From positions 496,001 to 560,000 of the forward strand of contig OY782827.1 of the NCBI GenBank assembly GCA_963678395.1: DNA of 64,000 bases, written 5' to 3'. This stretch comes from JAAYAE01 sp963678395 (GTDB lineage Bacteria; Bacillota; Negativicutes; Acidaminococcales; Acidaminococcaceae). A program made the position numbers and the translations under genes. Each line of letters begins with the position of its first letter. Positions within the stretch are counted from its first letter, which is position 1. The notes under the pieces are model-generated. The model was not told the DNA's origin. It saw only the letters and a list, made by a program, of their open reading frames with translations, and made no database searches. Positions 17,315-26,100 of this stretch are shown piece by piece.

Positions 17315-18280
17315 ATGAAATTTGGGTTAAAAGTACTGGCAATGTTAGCATTGACTTTAAGCTTAATTAACACAATAGTGCCTGCAGAGGCAGCAAAGCA
17401 AGTTTTTGCTCAACAGTATAACTTTGAGTCAAGGGGTGAATTAAAGCAACCTTTGACGATGTTTTTCAAGGCAAATATGCCAATACAAATAAAAGCGATA
17501 GTGTCACCCTTAGACGAAATGCATAATCTATTGCTTGTTGCTTTCCCGGAAGGAACCAGTGTTTTTGCTGTTAATATTGCTAAAGGTTACGAGTATGCTT
17601 TATATAAGCTGGAATTGCGCGAAAAAGGTTCTCAGGAACTTTTGATTCTTAGCTATGGTAAGCGTGGTACCGGAAGAACTGCTTTAAAGGGCATAGATAT
17701 TATTGGCAGCAATGATATGGGTAATATAGTATCTTTGCCGGTAGTAGGATTTAAAGAGGTTACGCTTTTTAATAGCCCGTTGCAGGTAAGGCCGAATAGA
17801 TCGCTTATTTTGTTTAGAGACAAGATGCAATCAGTGGTTAATATTATTTGGAATAATGACCGTAAACAGTTTGATGTTTCCGGTGTTGATAGGAGAATGT
17901 TAAAAATGGAGATTGAGACAGAATTTCAAAAATATATGAATATTTATAAAGCGGATGAAGAATTGGGCAAGATTATGAGTTTGATTACTTTTGAAAATAT
18001 ATTTAATATAGAGTTTTTAAAGGCTAATAGCAAATTTTCTTCCATGGACGATATGATTTGGCGCAGCGGTTTTGGTATTATGAATTTGTTGGAAGTGGAA
18101 AATGTTAACCAAGATAGATGGAACGAATATATAACCAAAAATACTGAGTGCAAGACTTGGCATGAATTTGGCAAGTTAGCAATGATTGATTGGATGAAAA
18201 AGACCTTAAAACTTGCGGAAGAAACTAGAGCTAAGGGTGAAAGATTGGTAACACCAGTGCCAAAACCAGCTGATAATTAA
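17315..18280 (+). CDS. Secreted protein of unknown function
   Basis: This 321-residue protein starts at 17315 because GGAGG lies 9 bases upstream; an in-frame ATG at 17297 overlaps that site. It has a Sec signal peptide (MKFGLKVLAMLALTLSLINTIVPAEAA) with an AEA-type cleavage site near residue 27 and no lipobox, so it is expected in the periplasm. The first half reads as mixed beta strands, the second half (after about residue 200) as helices with charged patches (EIETEFQKYMNIYKADEELGKIM). It ends in a Pro/Lys tail. No known family or catalytic motif was recognised. It is monocistronic, with its own promoter and a terminator at 18309. Confidence 0.75.
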   Translation: MKFGLKVLAMLALTLSLINTIVPAEAAKQVFAQQYNFESRGELKQPLTMFFKANMPIQIKAIVSPLDEMHNLLLVAFPEGTSVFAVNIAKGYEYALYKLELREKGSQELLILSYGKRGTGRTALKGIDIIGSNDMGNIVSLPVVGFKEVTLFNSPLQVRPNRSLILFRDKMQSVVNIIWNNDRKQFDVSGVDRRMLKMEIETEFQKYMNIYKADEELGKIMSLITFENIFNIEFLKANSKFSSMDDMIWRSGFGIMNLLEVENVNQDRWNEYITKNTECKTWHEFGKLAMIDWMKKTLKLAEETRAKGERLVTPVPKPADN

Positions 18281-18308
18281 GAAGAGTTGCATATATTTAG
18301 ATGAAAAC

Positions 18309-18340
18309 AACGCCGTACTCCTAGGAGTATGGTGTTTTTT
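18309..18340 (+). terminator. Terminator after the secreted protein
   Basis: The stem CGCCGTACTC with GAGTATGGTG (two G-U pairs) and CTAG loop is followed by six T. Confidence 0.8.
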
Positions 18341-18366
18341 CATAGCTTGAGAAAAACCTTGAAAAG

Positions 18367-18440
18367 CGAACAAATTTTCGTTTAACCTATTGCAAAACGT
18401 TATAGTTCGTGTTATTATACAAATAACGAACAAATGTTTG
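18367..18440 (+). promoter_or_regulatory. SOS promoter: two LexA boxes around a sigma-A promoter
   Basis: The box CGAACAAATGTTTG at 18427-18440 matches the Firmicute LexA (DinR) consensus CGAACRNRYGTTYG at every position. A second box, CGAACAAATTTTCG at 18367-18380, has one mismatch. Between them are TTGCAA (18390-18395), a 17-base spacer and TATTAT (18413-18418). The downstream box covers the transcription start region. Confidence 0.85.
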
Positions 18441-18457
18441 TGAAAGGCGGATGGGAA

Positions 18458-18748
18458 ATGAAAAAAATAATTATGATGATTATGATGTGCTTAACTATTT
18501 ATTTTGGTCAGGGCATGCTAAATATGGAAGCTTCGACAGTAGCTATGCAGGAGCAAATGGTTGTTGTGCATAGTGGGGATACACTTTGGAACATTGCCGC
18601 TAGGTGGACCGATGACAATGAGGATGTGCGGGAAGTTTTGTACCGTATTCAACAGAAAAACAAACTTAGTGGTAAGGTTTTTTTGCAACCTGGTCAACGG
18701 TTGATTGTACCAATAAAAGCAAGTAATGAAATGTTGGCCGTAAGATAA
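18458..18748 (+). CDS. Small LysM protein, YneA-like SOS division inhibitor
   Basis: This 96-residue protein has an N-terminal hydrophobic segment (MKKIIMMIMMCLTIYFGQGML) and one C-terminal LysM domain (about residues 40-90: VVVHSGDTLWNIAARWTDD...VLYRIQQKNKL...LQPGQRLIVP). The start at 18458 is chosen because AAAGGCGG lies 7 bases upstream. Size, order of parts and LexA control match YneA of Bacillus, the membrane-bound LysM protein that delays cell division during the SOS response. LexA itself is not adjacent here, unlike in Bacillus. The hydrophobic segment may be a signal peptide or a membrane anchor. The functional assignment is an inference from architecture and regulation; sequence identity to YneA was not measured. 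Confidence 0.75.
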   Translation: MKKIIMMIMMCLTIYFGQGMLNMEASTVAMQEQMVVVHSGDTLWNIAARWTDDNEDVREVLYRIQQKNKLSGKVFLQPGQRLIVPIKASNEMLAVR

Positions 18749-18766
18749 ATATAATATACTGTTAAT

Positions 18767-18804
18767 ACTCCTGATAAAGTTAAAATTTATTAGGAGTGTT
18801 TTTT
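18767..18804 (+). terminator. Terminator of the SOS LysM gene
   Basis: A 12-bp stem (ACTCCTGATAAA with TTTATTAGGAGT, one G-U pair) is followed by seven T. Confidence 0.85.
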
Positions 18805-18827
18805 TGATATAACATGACAATTAGATA

Positions 18828-18836
18828 TGGTATACT
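18828..18836 (+). promoter_or_regulatory. Extended -10 promoter of the methionine synthase pair
   Basis: TG-G-TATACT, with no clear -35 box. It lies downstream of the ATG at 18814, so translation must start later, which supports the start at 18874. Confidence 0.55.
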
Positions 18837-18873
18837 ACGAGATAGAGAGTTAAGTGTAAAGGTGGCGATTTTT

Positions 18874-19551
18874 ATGACTGAGTTTGGTAAAGTAAATTTG
18901 TTTAATCCCATATTAAATAATATTGATCGGGCAGAGACAAAGCGTTATGCAGGAATGAAGGGGAAAATTCATTTTCCCGAAAGTATCGTCTCTGAAGCCT
19001 GTGCCATAGTTATGTTAGAAAAACATGTAAAGACGGCTTGGACTTTATATAGCTATGATTTTGTAGCAGGTTGTATTGGCGGCGAATATAAAATTGTTAG
19101 CAAAATGTTGCGCAACCATTTACAAGATTCCAAGCAGGTTATTGTGCTGGCGGCAACAGTTGGTGAAGAAGTTGAATATGCCAGTACAAAGTGTTTTGAA
19201 AAAGGAGAATATGCGGTAGGCCTTTTAATAGATGCGGCTGCAACAGCTGCAGTAGAACAAGCAGCGAATGCTCTTTGCACGATGTTGGCAGGGCAATTTA
19301 GACAACAAGGAATTAATTTAACAACCAGGTTTAGTCCTGGATATGGTGATTGGTCATTAGAAGAACAGGATAAAGTTGTTGTTTTAGCAAATACAAAAGC
19401 AATAGGAGTTTCCTTAACAAATTCGAAAATGTTACTGCCCAGAAAGAGTATTACCGCAGTGGTAGGACTAAGAACGGTAAATAGACAGAATGAAAATTCC
19501 GAGTGTAGTGAATGTGCTAAAACAGATTGTATAATGCGGAGGGATAATTAA
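18874..19551 (+). CDS. Methionine synthase activation-domain protein
   Basis: This 225-residue protein matches the stand-alone reactivation domain of cobalamin-dependent methionine synthase, which binds S-adenosylmethionine and remethylates oxidised cobalamin on MetH. The block RFSPGYGDWSLEEQ is the family's SAM-binding signature, and the C-terminus carries the cluster SECSECAKTDC. Start 18874 has AAGGTGG 8 bases upstream; the earlier ATG at 18814 precedes the predicted transcription start. The stop overlaps the metH ATG (TAATG), so the two are translated together. Together they replace the single long MetH of enteric bacteria. No electron-donor gene such as a flavodoxin is nearby. Confidence 0.9.
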   Translation: MTEFGKVNLFNPILNNIDRAETKRYAGMKGKIHFPESIVSEACAIVMLEKHVKTAWTLYSYDFVAGCIGGEYKIVSKMLRNHLQDSKQVIVLAATVGEEVEYASTKCFEKGEYAVGLLIDAAATAAVEQAANALCTMLAGQFRQQGINLTTRFSPGYGDWSLEEQDKVVVLANTKAIGVSLTNSKMLLPRKSITAVVGLRTVNRQNENSECSECAKTDCIMRRDN

Positions 19552-21923
19552 TGATAAAAATCTTTGAAGGTGCTATGGGAACTTCTCTACAAGTACTAGG
19601 TATTGCTGACCGGCCTTGTACTGAGTATGCCTCAGTACAATATCCCGAAGAAGTAACGTTGATTCACAAAGGGTATGTTGATGCGGGAGCAGATATTTTG
19701 GAATGTAATACCTTTGGGGCCAGCCCATTGAAATTGGCTCAATTTGGTTTAGCAGAGGAAACTGAAAAAATAAACATAGCTGGCGTTAACGCGGCACGGC
19801 GAGCAGCAAATTCATATACTGAGATAGCTGGAAATATTGGGCCTAGCGGACGCTTAATAGTACCTTTAGGTAATTTGGGTTTTGAGGAGGCTTGTGAATC
19901 TTACGCTAGGCAAATAAAAGCTTTGGTCGGAGCAGGTGTCGACTATATACTTTTTGAAACAATTATTGATTTGCAAGAAATGAGAGCAGGCTTATTGGCT
20001 GCCAAAGCTGTTTGCAATCTTCCAATTATTTGTCAATTGACTTATGATGAGCTGGGACGTACTGTAACAGGTACAGATCCTATGACGGCTGCCGCTGTAT
20101 TGGAACCTCTAGGTGCTAGTATCATAGGCATGAATTGTTCTTTGGGACCTGAGCAGTTATTGCCTTTAGTAAAACAATTGGCGTTAGCAACAAAACTTCC
20201 TATTATAGTTCAGCCTAATGCTGGTTTGCCAATTATGAAAGAAGGGAAAACAGTTTTTCCTTTAACACCAGAAGAGATGGGTTATTGGGCACCTAAACTG
20301 GTGGAAGCAGGGGCATCTATAGTGGGGGGGTGCTGTGGCACTACGCCTGCCCATATAAAAGCAATTAGCGAAGCTGTGAAGAATATGGACCCTATAGCAA
20401 GAAAAAAATTACCTAACGGAGTTCGGCTGGCATCACGCAGCAAAAGTATTTGGTTAGGAAAAGACCACCAAACAGTGTTAATTGGCGAGCGTATTAATCC
20501 TAGTGGTCGTAAAGCTATGGCGACTGAAATTAAGGCAGGAGATTTTACTTCTGTAAAAAGAGAGGCCTTAGCACAAGTTGCAGCTGGGGCAGGCGTTTTA
20601 GATATTAATATGGGAGTCCCAGGTATGGAGCAACGAGAACTTATGGGGCAAATTATTGGCGATTTAGCTATGTTAGTGGATGTGCCTTTTGCCATTGATA
20701 GTGTAGAACCTGACGTTGTGGAAGCAGGGCTTAGAAGTTTTGCCGGCAGGGCTTTAATTAATTCAGTTAGCGATAAAGCAGGGGTAAAGGAAAAGATATT
20801 TGCCTTAGCAAAAAAATATGGGGCAGCTGTTCTAATTCTACCTTTAGGTGAAAAAGGTTTGCCTAAAACTGCTACCGAACGTGTAGCTATTGCCCAAAAA
20901 TTAATTATAGAAGGAAAAGCAGCTGGTTTGCACGATGGGGATTTTATGCTGGATCCTCTAGTTTTGACAGTTGCTTCTGATGGGCAAGCACCAGTAGAGA
21001 CTTTAAAAACATTGCGCGAATATGACAGAATTTTTGGCTATCCTACAACTATGGGACTTAGCAATGTTTCCTTTGGCCTACCTGGCCGAGAATGTATTAA
21101 TGCGGCATTTTATGCGTTGGCTTTGGCAAGTGGTTTGAATGCACCTATAGTTAATCCTTGTAATGCTAAGATACAAGACATGACATCGGTAACTGATGTG
21201 CTTTTGGGTTTTGACAGCCAAGGGGTTAACTATAGCAAGAATTATGTAGAGGTAAATGTTAATAAAACTACAGCAAGGGTAGCAGAGCAAGATACATTGA
21301 GCGCTCTTGCACAATCTGTTATGAATGGGGAGAGAGAGCGAGCTGCTCAGCAGGCGTTGCAAGCATTGCAGGAAGGGTACGGTCCCGGAGAAATTACCAC
21401 AAATGCATTAATTAAAGGTATGAATGTTGTTGGGGAAGATTTTGGAGCAGGGCGGACTTTTTTACCACAAGTAATGTTGGCTGCAGAAGCGATGAAAAGT
21501 GCCTTTGATGCACTAAAAACTAAAATAAATGTAGAAGAATTGCCCTATATGGGTAAAGTTATTTTAGCTACTGTCAAGGGTGATGTGCATGATTTGGGGA
21601 AAAACATAGTGGGAGCACTTTTATCTAATAGCGGGTTTACTGTTATAGATTTGGGTGAAGATGTAGAAGCAGAAGTAATCTTGGCAGCAGTAGAAAAGGA
21701 AAAACCTGATATTGTAGGGCTTTGTGCTTTGATGACAACAACATTGGGAGCTATGGAAGACACCATCAAGTTGTTACAAGGGAAAAACAAAGCAATTATC
21801 ATGGTTGGAGGAGCAGTACTAACTCAAGAATACGCGAAAGAAATCAGCGCAGATATATATGCTGCTAATGGTGTACAAGCCGTTAAGCTGGCGGAAAAAG
21901 CAATAAAGCAAAGCAAGGAATAA
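19551..21923 (+). CDS. metH: Cobalamin-dependent methionine synthase (without activation domain)
   Basis: MetH transfers the methyl group of methyltetrahydrofolate to homocysteine via cobalamin. The 790-residue protein has the homocysteine domain (1-280; zinc cysteines in MNCSLGP near 195 and GGCCGT near 260), the pterin-binding domain (about 305-570; IGERINPSGR, DINMGVPG, SDKAGVK), the cap helices (about 585-665) and the B12 domain with the cofactor motif DVHDLGKNI near 677 (the His ligates cobalt). The C-terminal activation domain of the 1200-residue form is missing, but it is encoded by the preceding overlapping gene. A metF gene is not in the window. The cobalamin requirement links it to the nearby cbiK/porin operon. 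Confidence 0.97.
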   Translation: MIKIFEGAMGTSLQVLGIADRPCTEYASVQYPEEVTLIHKGYVDAGADILECNTFGASPLKLAQFGLAEETEKINIAGVNAARRAANSYTEIAGNIGPSGRLIVPLGNLGFEEACESYARQIKALVGAGVDYILFETIIDLQEMRAGLLAAKAVCNLPIICQLTYDELGRTVTGTDPMTAAAVLEPLGASIIGMNCSLGPEQLLPLVKQLALATKLPIIVQPNAGLPIMKEGKTVFPLTPEEMGYWAPKLVEAGASIVGGCCGTTPAHIKAISEAVKNMDPIARKKLPNGVRLASRSKSIWLGKDHQTVLIGERINPSGRKAMATEIKAGDFTSVKREALAQVAAGAGVLDINMGVPGMEQRELMGQIIGDLAMLVDVPFAIDSVEPDVVEAGLRSFAGRALINSVSDKAGVKEKIFALAKKYGAAVLILPLGEKGLPKTATERVAIAQKLIIEGKAAGLHDGDFMLDPLVLTVASDGQAPVETLKTLREYDRIFGYPTTMGLSNVSFGLPGRECINAAFYALALASGLNAPIVNPCNAKIQDMTSVTDVLLGFDSQGVNYSKNYVEVNVNKTTARVAEQDTLSALAQSVMNGERERAAQQALQALQEGYGPGEITTNALIKGMNVVGEDFGAGRTFLPQVMLAAEAMKSAFDALKTKINVEELPYMGKVILATVKGDVHDLGKNIVGALLSNSGFTVIDLGEDVEAEVILAAVEKEKPDIVGLCALMTTTLGAMEDTIKLLQGKNKAIIMVGGAVLTQEYAKEISADIYAANGVQAVKLAEKAIKQSKE

Positions 21924-21970
21924 TTTCAGTACTATAAAAACCATAGTGAATTTAAAGAGGAGGAATATAT

Positions 21971-23104
21971 ATGACGAAAGAACTACCTATGGAAGATATC
22001 AATTTTGATAAAGAAGCGGAGAAGATTTGTCGTTGGGGAGCTGCTAGAGCTAGCGTTATAGTAGTTACACCACTGCTTGGAACTGTTGCTCTTATGGCTA
22101 ATGAAGTGTACATGATTATGCGCTTGGCGGATATGCGAGGAGAAAAGTTAGAAGAAGGTGCTATTACAGGATTGTTAGGTTCTTTAGGGGCAAGTTTTGT
22201 AGGGCAAACTTTATTTACTCTTATTCCTTTTGCTCCAGTGCAAATTCCCTTAGCTGTTGCTGTTACCTATGGTGTTGGTAAAGCTGCTAATGCTTGGCTT
22301 AAAGCTGGTTGCCCGGAAGATATTGCCCAGTTTAAAGAAATTTTTGATGAAGCACGTGATGAAGGTATGAGTAAATTCAAAGATTTTTCTCATATGAATT
22401 GTAAAGATACCCCTCTAGGTGATGAAAGCAAAAAGTTTAAATTTGCGGCGGAGCCTATTTTCGATAAAATAAAATATAAAGCAGATATGGCTGCTAATAA
22501 GGTGGAAAGCACTTGGAATGATGCTAGACAATGGTTGCAACCATTGCAGGAAAAAAGCAGTCTTTGGTTTTCCGCACAAAAATGGGAAGCAATTTCCCAT
22601 GGTGGCTTTACAATTCCTTACGACGAAGTGCGTGCTAGACTGGCAGCTTCTCTAGAACATAGTGATTTTGTTTTAAATAGTTTTAATTATTATGACCCAG
22701 AGCAAATAGAGCTTGGCGTGGAACATAGTAAGCATGGAAAAATAAAAATATTTCTGTCTATAGAAGAGTTTACGATTACTACGCAAAAAGCTTATATACG
22801 CTTAAGGGTCAATGATTTTGCAGTATTGGACAACGATTTCGCACAATTAATCATTGAAACCATGGGGACTAAATTAATTATGGCTATAGTTAATGCTATA
22901 TTTAATGAAACATTAATAGAGAAAGAAGATTTTTCTTGTAATTACTATGATAGTTTGCTTGAAGTACACTTTACCAAGCTTATTCAAAACAGCAAAATAG
23001 TGAAAATTAGTTTTATGGAAAAAAATATTTTAAATTTTGTCGAATTTATAGCTCTTGTTCCTACATTGACGGGGTTATTGGTCAAGAGTAATTTAAAAAA
23101 ATAA
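21971..23104 (+). CDS. DUF697-like protein of unknown function
   Basis: This 377-residue protein opens with an amphipathic/hydrophobic region (about 20-115: ASVIVVTPLLGTVALMANEVYMIMRLADMRG, GLLGSLGASFVGQTLF, LAVAVTYGVGKAANAWLKAG). It resembles the DUF697 hairpin domain often fused to or next to small GTPases. The rest (about 130-377) is unrecognised: a charged linker, then a mixed alpha/beta part. There is no GTPase motif in this gene, and the neighbours are metH and the activase, so context gives no partner. GAGGAGGA precedes the ATG. It follows metH by 47 bases without a terminator and may be the tail of that operon. It ends before a strong bidirectional terminator. Confidence 0.7.
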   Translation: MTKELPMEDINFDKEAEKICRWGAARASVIVVTPLLGTVALMANEVYMIMRLADMRGEKLEEGAITGLLGSLGASFVGQTLFTLIPFAPVQIPLAVAVTYGVGKAANAWLKAGCPEDIAQFKEIFDEARDEGMSKFKDFSHMNCKDTPLGDESKKFKFAAEPIFDKIKYKADMAANKVESTWNDARQWLQPLQEKSSLWFSAQKWEAISHGGFTIPYDEVRARLAASLEHSDFVLNSFNYYDPEQIELGVEHSKHGKIKIFLSIEEFTITTQKAYIRLRVNDFAVLDNDFAQLIIETMGTKLIMAIVNAIFNETLIEKEDFSCNYYDSLLEVHFTKLIQNSKIVKISFMEKNILNFVEFIALVPTLTGLLVKSNLKK

Positions 23105-23116
23105 AAAAATAAAAGA

Positions 23117-23150
23117 CGTGGAGGACTACATTTGTAGTCCTCCACGCCTT
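23117..23150. terminator. Bidirectional terminator between DUF697-like gene and activase
   Basis: A 14-bp perfect stem (CGTGGAGGACTACA with its complement) and AT loop lie between convergent genes. Confidence 0.88.
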
Positions 23151-23198
23151 TGGTATAAGACAGTTTTTTCCCAAGGGTATGTGGATAATGGTATTGTA

Positions 23199-26100
23199 TT
23201 AAACCTTTTTAATATTTGCGGCAAATAACAATAACCTGTTTGTTATATTAACGTCGCTAACACCGCTATCAAAATCTAGGGATAATAAATTCATTTGCGG
23301 ATAGAGAGTTTTAATTTTCTTTTCTATACCTTTTGCCACTATGTGATTAGCAATACAGCCAAAAGGTTGCAGGCTAATAACGTTGTTTATTCCCTGTTTA
23401 GCAAAAGTTATAACTTCCCCCGGAAGAAGCCAGCCTTCACCAAATTGAGCAGCTAAGTTAACGATTTCACTACCGTTTTTAGCATCGGCAAAAATATTAG
23501 TAAATGGCATGAAATAGAAGAAATCTTTGCCGAGTTCATTAACTTTTTGAATTTGTTTGTCAATTTTCTTATAAATTGCCTTGGCAATAAAATTGGGAAT
23601 ATGATCTTTTTGCAAATGAGTTTGTTTATTTACTTGTCTATTTACAAAGCTTTGCATAAAAAAGTTGGTGAGAATAGGGGGGACGATTTCAATGTTATTA
23701 TCTAACATCCATTTAGAAACATTCTTATGAGCAAAAGAATTAAATTTTAAATATATTTCGCCCACAATGCCAACTTTGGGCAGGTGTTTGTCTGTGGAGA
23801 TGATGGTATTAAATTCTTTTGCGGCTACGGAAAGAAGGGTGAGAAGTCCTTTGGAATCATTTTTCTGAATATATTCTTTTGCTAATTCCAAGTATTTATC
23901 TTTCAGTTTATTAGCGATACCTTTGCTTTTTTCCCGCACGACTGAGGCATAATAGAATTTGGCAATACAGTCACTATACAATAATATGGTCACTGCTATG
24001 TGCCAAATTTTCAACCAGTTAATTTTAAAACCAGTTTGTTGATTGCGCAAGGTTTTGTCTAAAGATACGGAAATAACAGGAACCTGTTTAAAACCTGCTT
24101 CCACTAAAGCTCTCTTAATAAGACCGATGTAGTTAGAGGCACGACACTGTCCACCGGTTTGTGTAACAGCAATAGCTGTTTTTAAGCAGTCGTATTTACC
24201 TGATTTTAGTGCTTTGATAATATCCCCGACAACTAAGGTTGCAGGATAACAAACTTCATTGTTAGCATATTGGAGGCCGCAATCAACTGACATTTTGTCG
24301 CTTTTGGGAAGTATATCAATATCATAGCCGGTAAGTTTAAAGAAAGAAGGAATAAGAGGTGAAACAAATTCAGTGAAAAATGGAGCTATAATTTTATAAC
24401 CTTTTTTCTCCTCAGTAAAGTTTGCTGTTTTTATAAACGGTTGAGTTATTAAAGGCTGCTTGCCATTAAACTTTATGCTTTCCACTACGGAGCGAACTCG
24501 TAATTTTAGCGATCCAATATTGTTTACATCATCTATTTTTAAAATAGTCAAGGTTTTTCCGTGGCAAGCTAATATGCCGCGAACTTCATCTAAAAGAAAA
24601 GCATCTGGACCACAACCAAAAGATGTCATTTGCATAAAATGAACATCATTGCCTTGATTTGCCACCCATTGAGCTGCTTTTAAGATGCGATTAATATAAG
24701 CCCATTGTTCTACAAGAAAAGAATTTTTTATAGAGATATTATTATCATTGCGCACGATATCTTCGCTTAAGACATCAATACCCATGGAAGCAATGAAATC
24801 AGATAATTTGTGCTGGACTAAAGGATCAGCATGATAAGGGCGACCGGCTAAAAGCACAGCAACATGGCCATTTTTTTGGCTGTTGGCAAAAATATTTTGG
24901 TTGCGAATTTTCATATTATCTTCATATTCTCGCTGTGCTGCTAAAGCCAATTTAATTGCGGTATTAGCTGTAGAACTATTGATTCTTAGACTAGAGAGAT
25001 AATTGAGACATTGGATTTTCAATAAACTTTCATTTTTAAACGTTATTACAGGAGCATCAATAGAAATTTGGGTATCTTCGTCCATTACACTTTTAATAAC
25101 ATCAGAATAGCCAGAAACAATAGGGCAATTAAAGCTATTGATTTGTTTTTCATCTTCTTTTTTTTCATATATAACATAAGGCATAAAAATACGACTAACA
25201 TTTTTGTTAATAAGATTATAAATATGGCTGTGCACTAATTTTGCGGGGAAACATATATTATCTGACATTATACTATGAATCCCCTTTTCATAATTTGTAA
25301 AAAGAGAAGGATCAGATAGACACACTTGTAAGCCACACGCATCGAAGAGTTTATGCCAGAAAGGATAATTTTCGTACATGTTTAAGCAACGAGGCAGGCC
25401 AATAATTGCTCCGGTACTCGTGGTATTTTTTCGGTTAAACAAATAATTATATTTATCATCATAAATGTTTTCGCCTTTGGTACAGTTGTCTCCGTTATTA
25501 GAAAATGTTTTTTCACATTTGTTGCCCGAAAAATAGGTGTTGCCATTGGCAAAACTATATTTGTTAACATAGCAATTATTCTCACAGCCACTGCATTGGA
25601 ATATTTTAGTAGTATAGCTTGCTGTATGGATAATTGTTTCTAAGTTAACTTCTGCGCCGATAGCAGATTTGGCATAGAGAGCACAGCCATAGGCTCCCAT
25701 GATTTCAGGAATATTACTACGATGTACTTTTACACCTGTGAGTATTTCAAAAGTGCGGACTACAGAATCGTTTTTCATAGTACCGCCTTGCAAAACAATC
25801 TCGTTGCCCAATTCTTTAGTGCTTTTTAATTTCAAAACTTTATAAAGACAGTTTTTTATTACAGAGTAAGAAAGGCCGGCCGCAATATCGCTAATACTAG
25901 CACCTTCGCGTAGGACTTGTTTCACCTTAGAATTCATAAAGACAGTACAACGAGTACCCAAATCATTAGGATATTTGGATAAACAGGCGGCAGTAGCAAA
26001 ATCCTCGACAGAAAAATTCATGCTTTTAGCAAATGTTTCTATAAATGATCCACAGCCGGAAGAGCAGGCTTCATTAATTTCCATACGCGATAATACATTA

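Noticed and set aside
20282..20695. Long minus-strand open frame inside metH
   Set aside because: It is antisense to well-conserved MetH domains, with no ribosome-binding site; similar shadows exist in most genes here.
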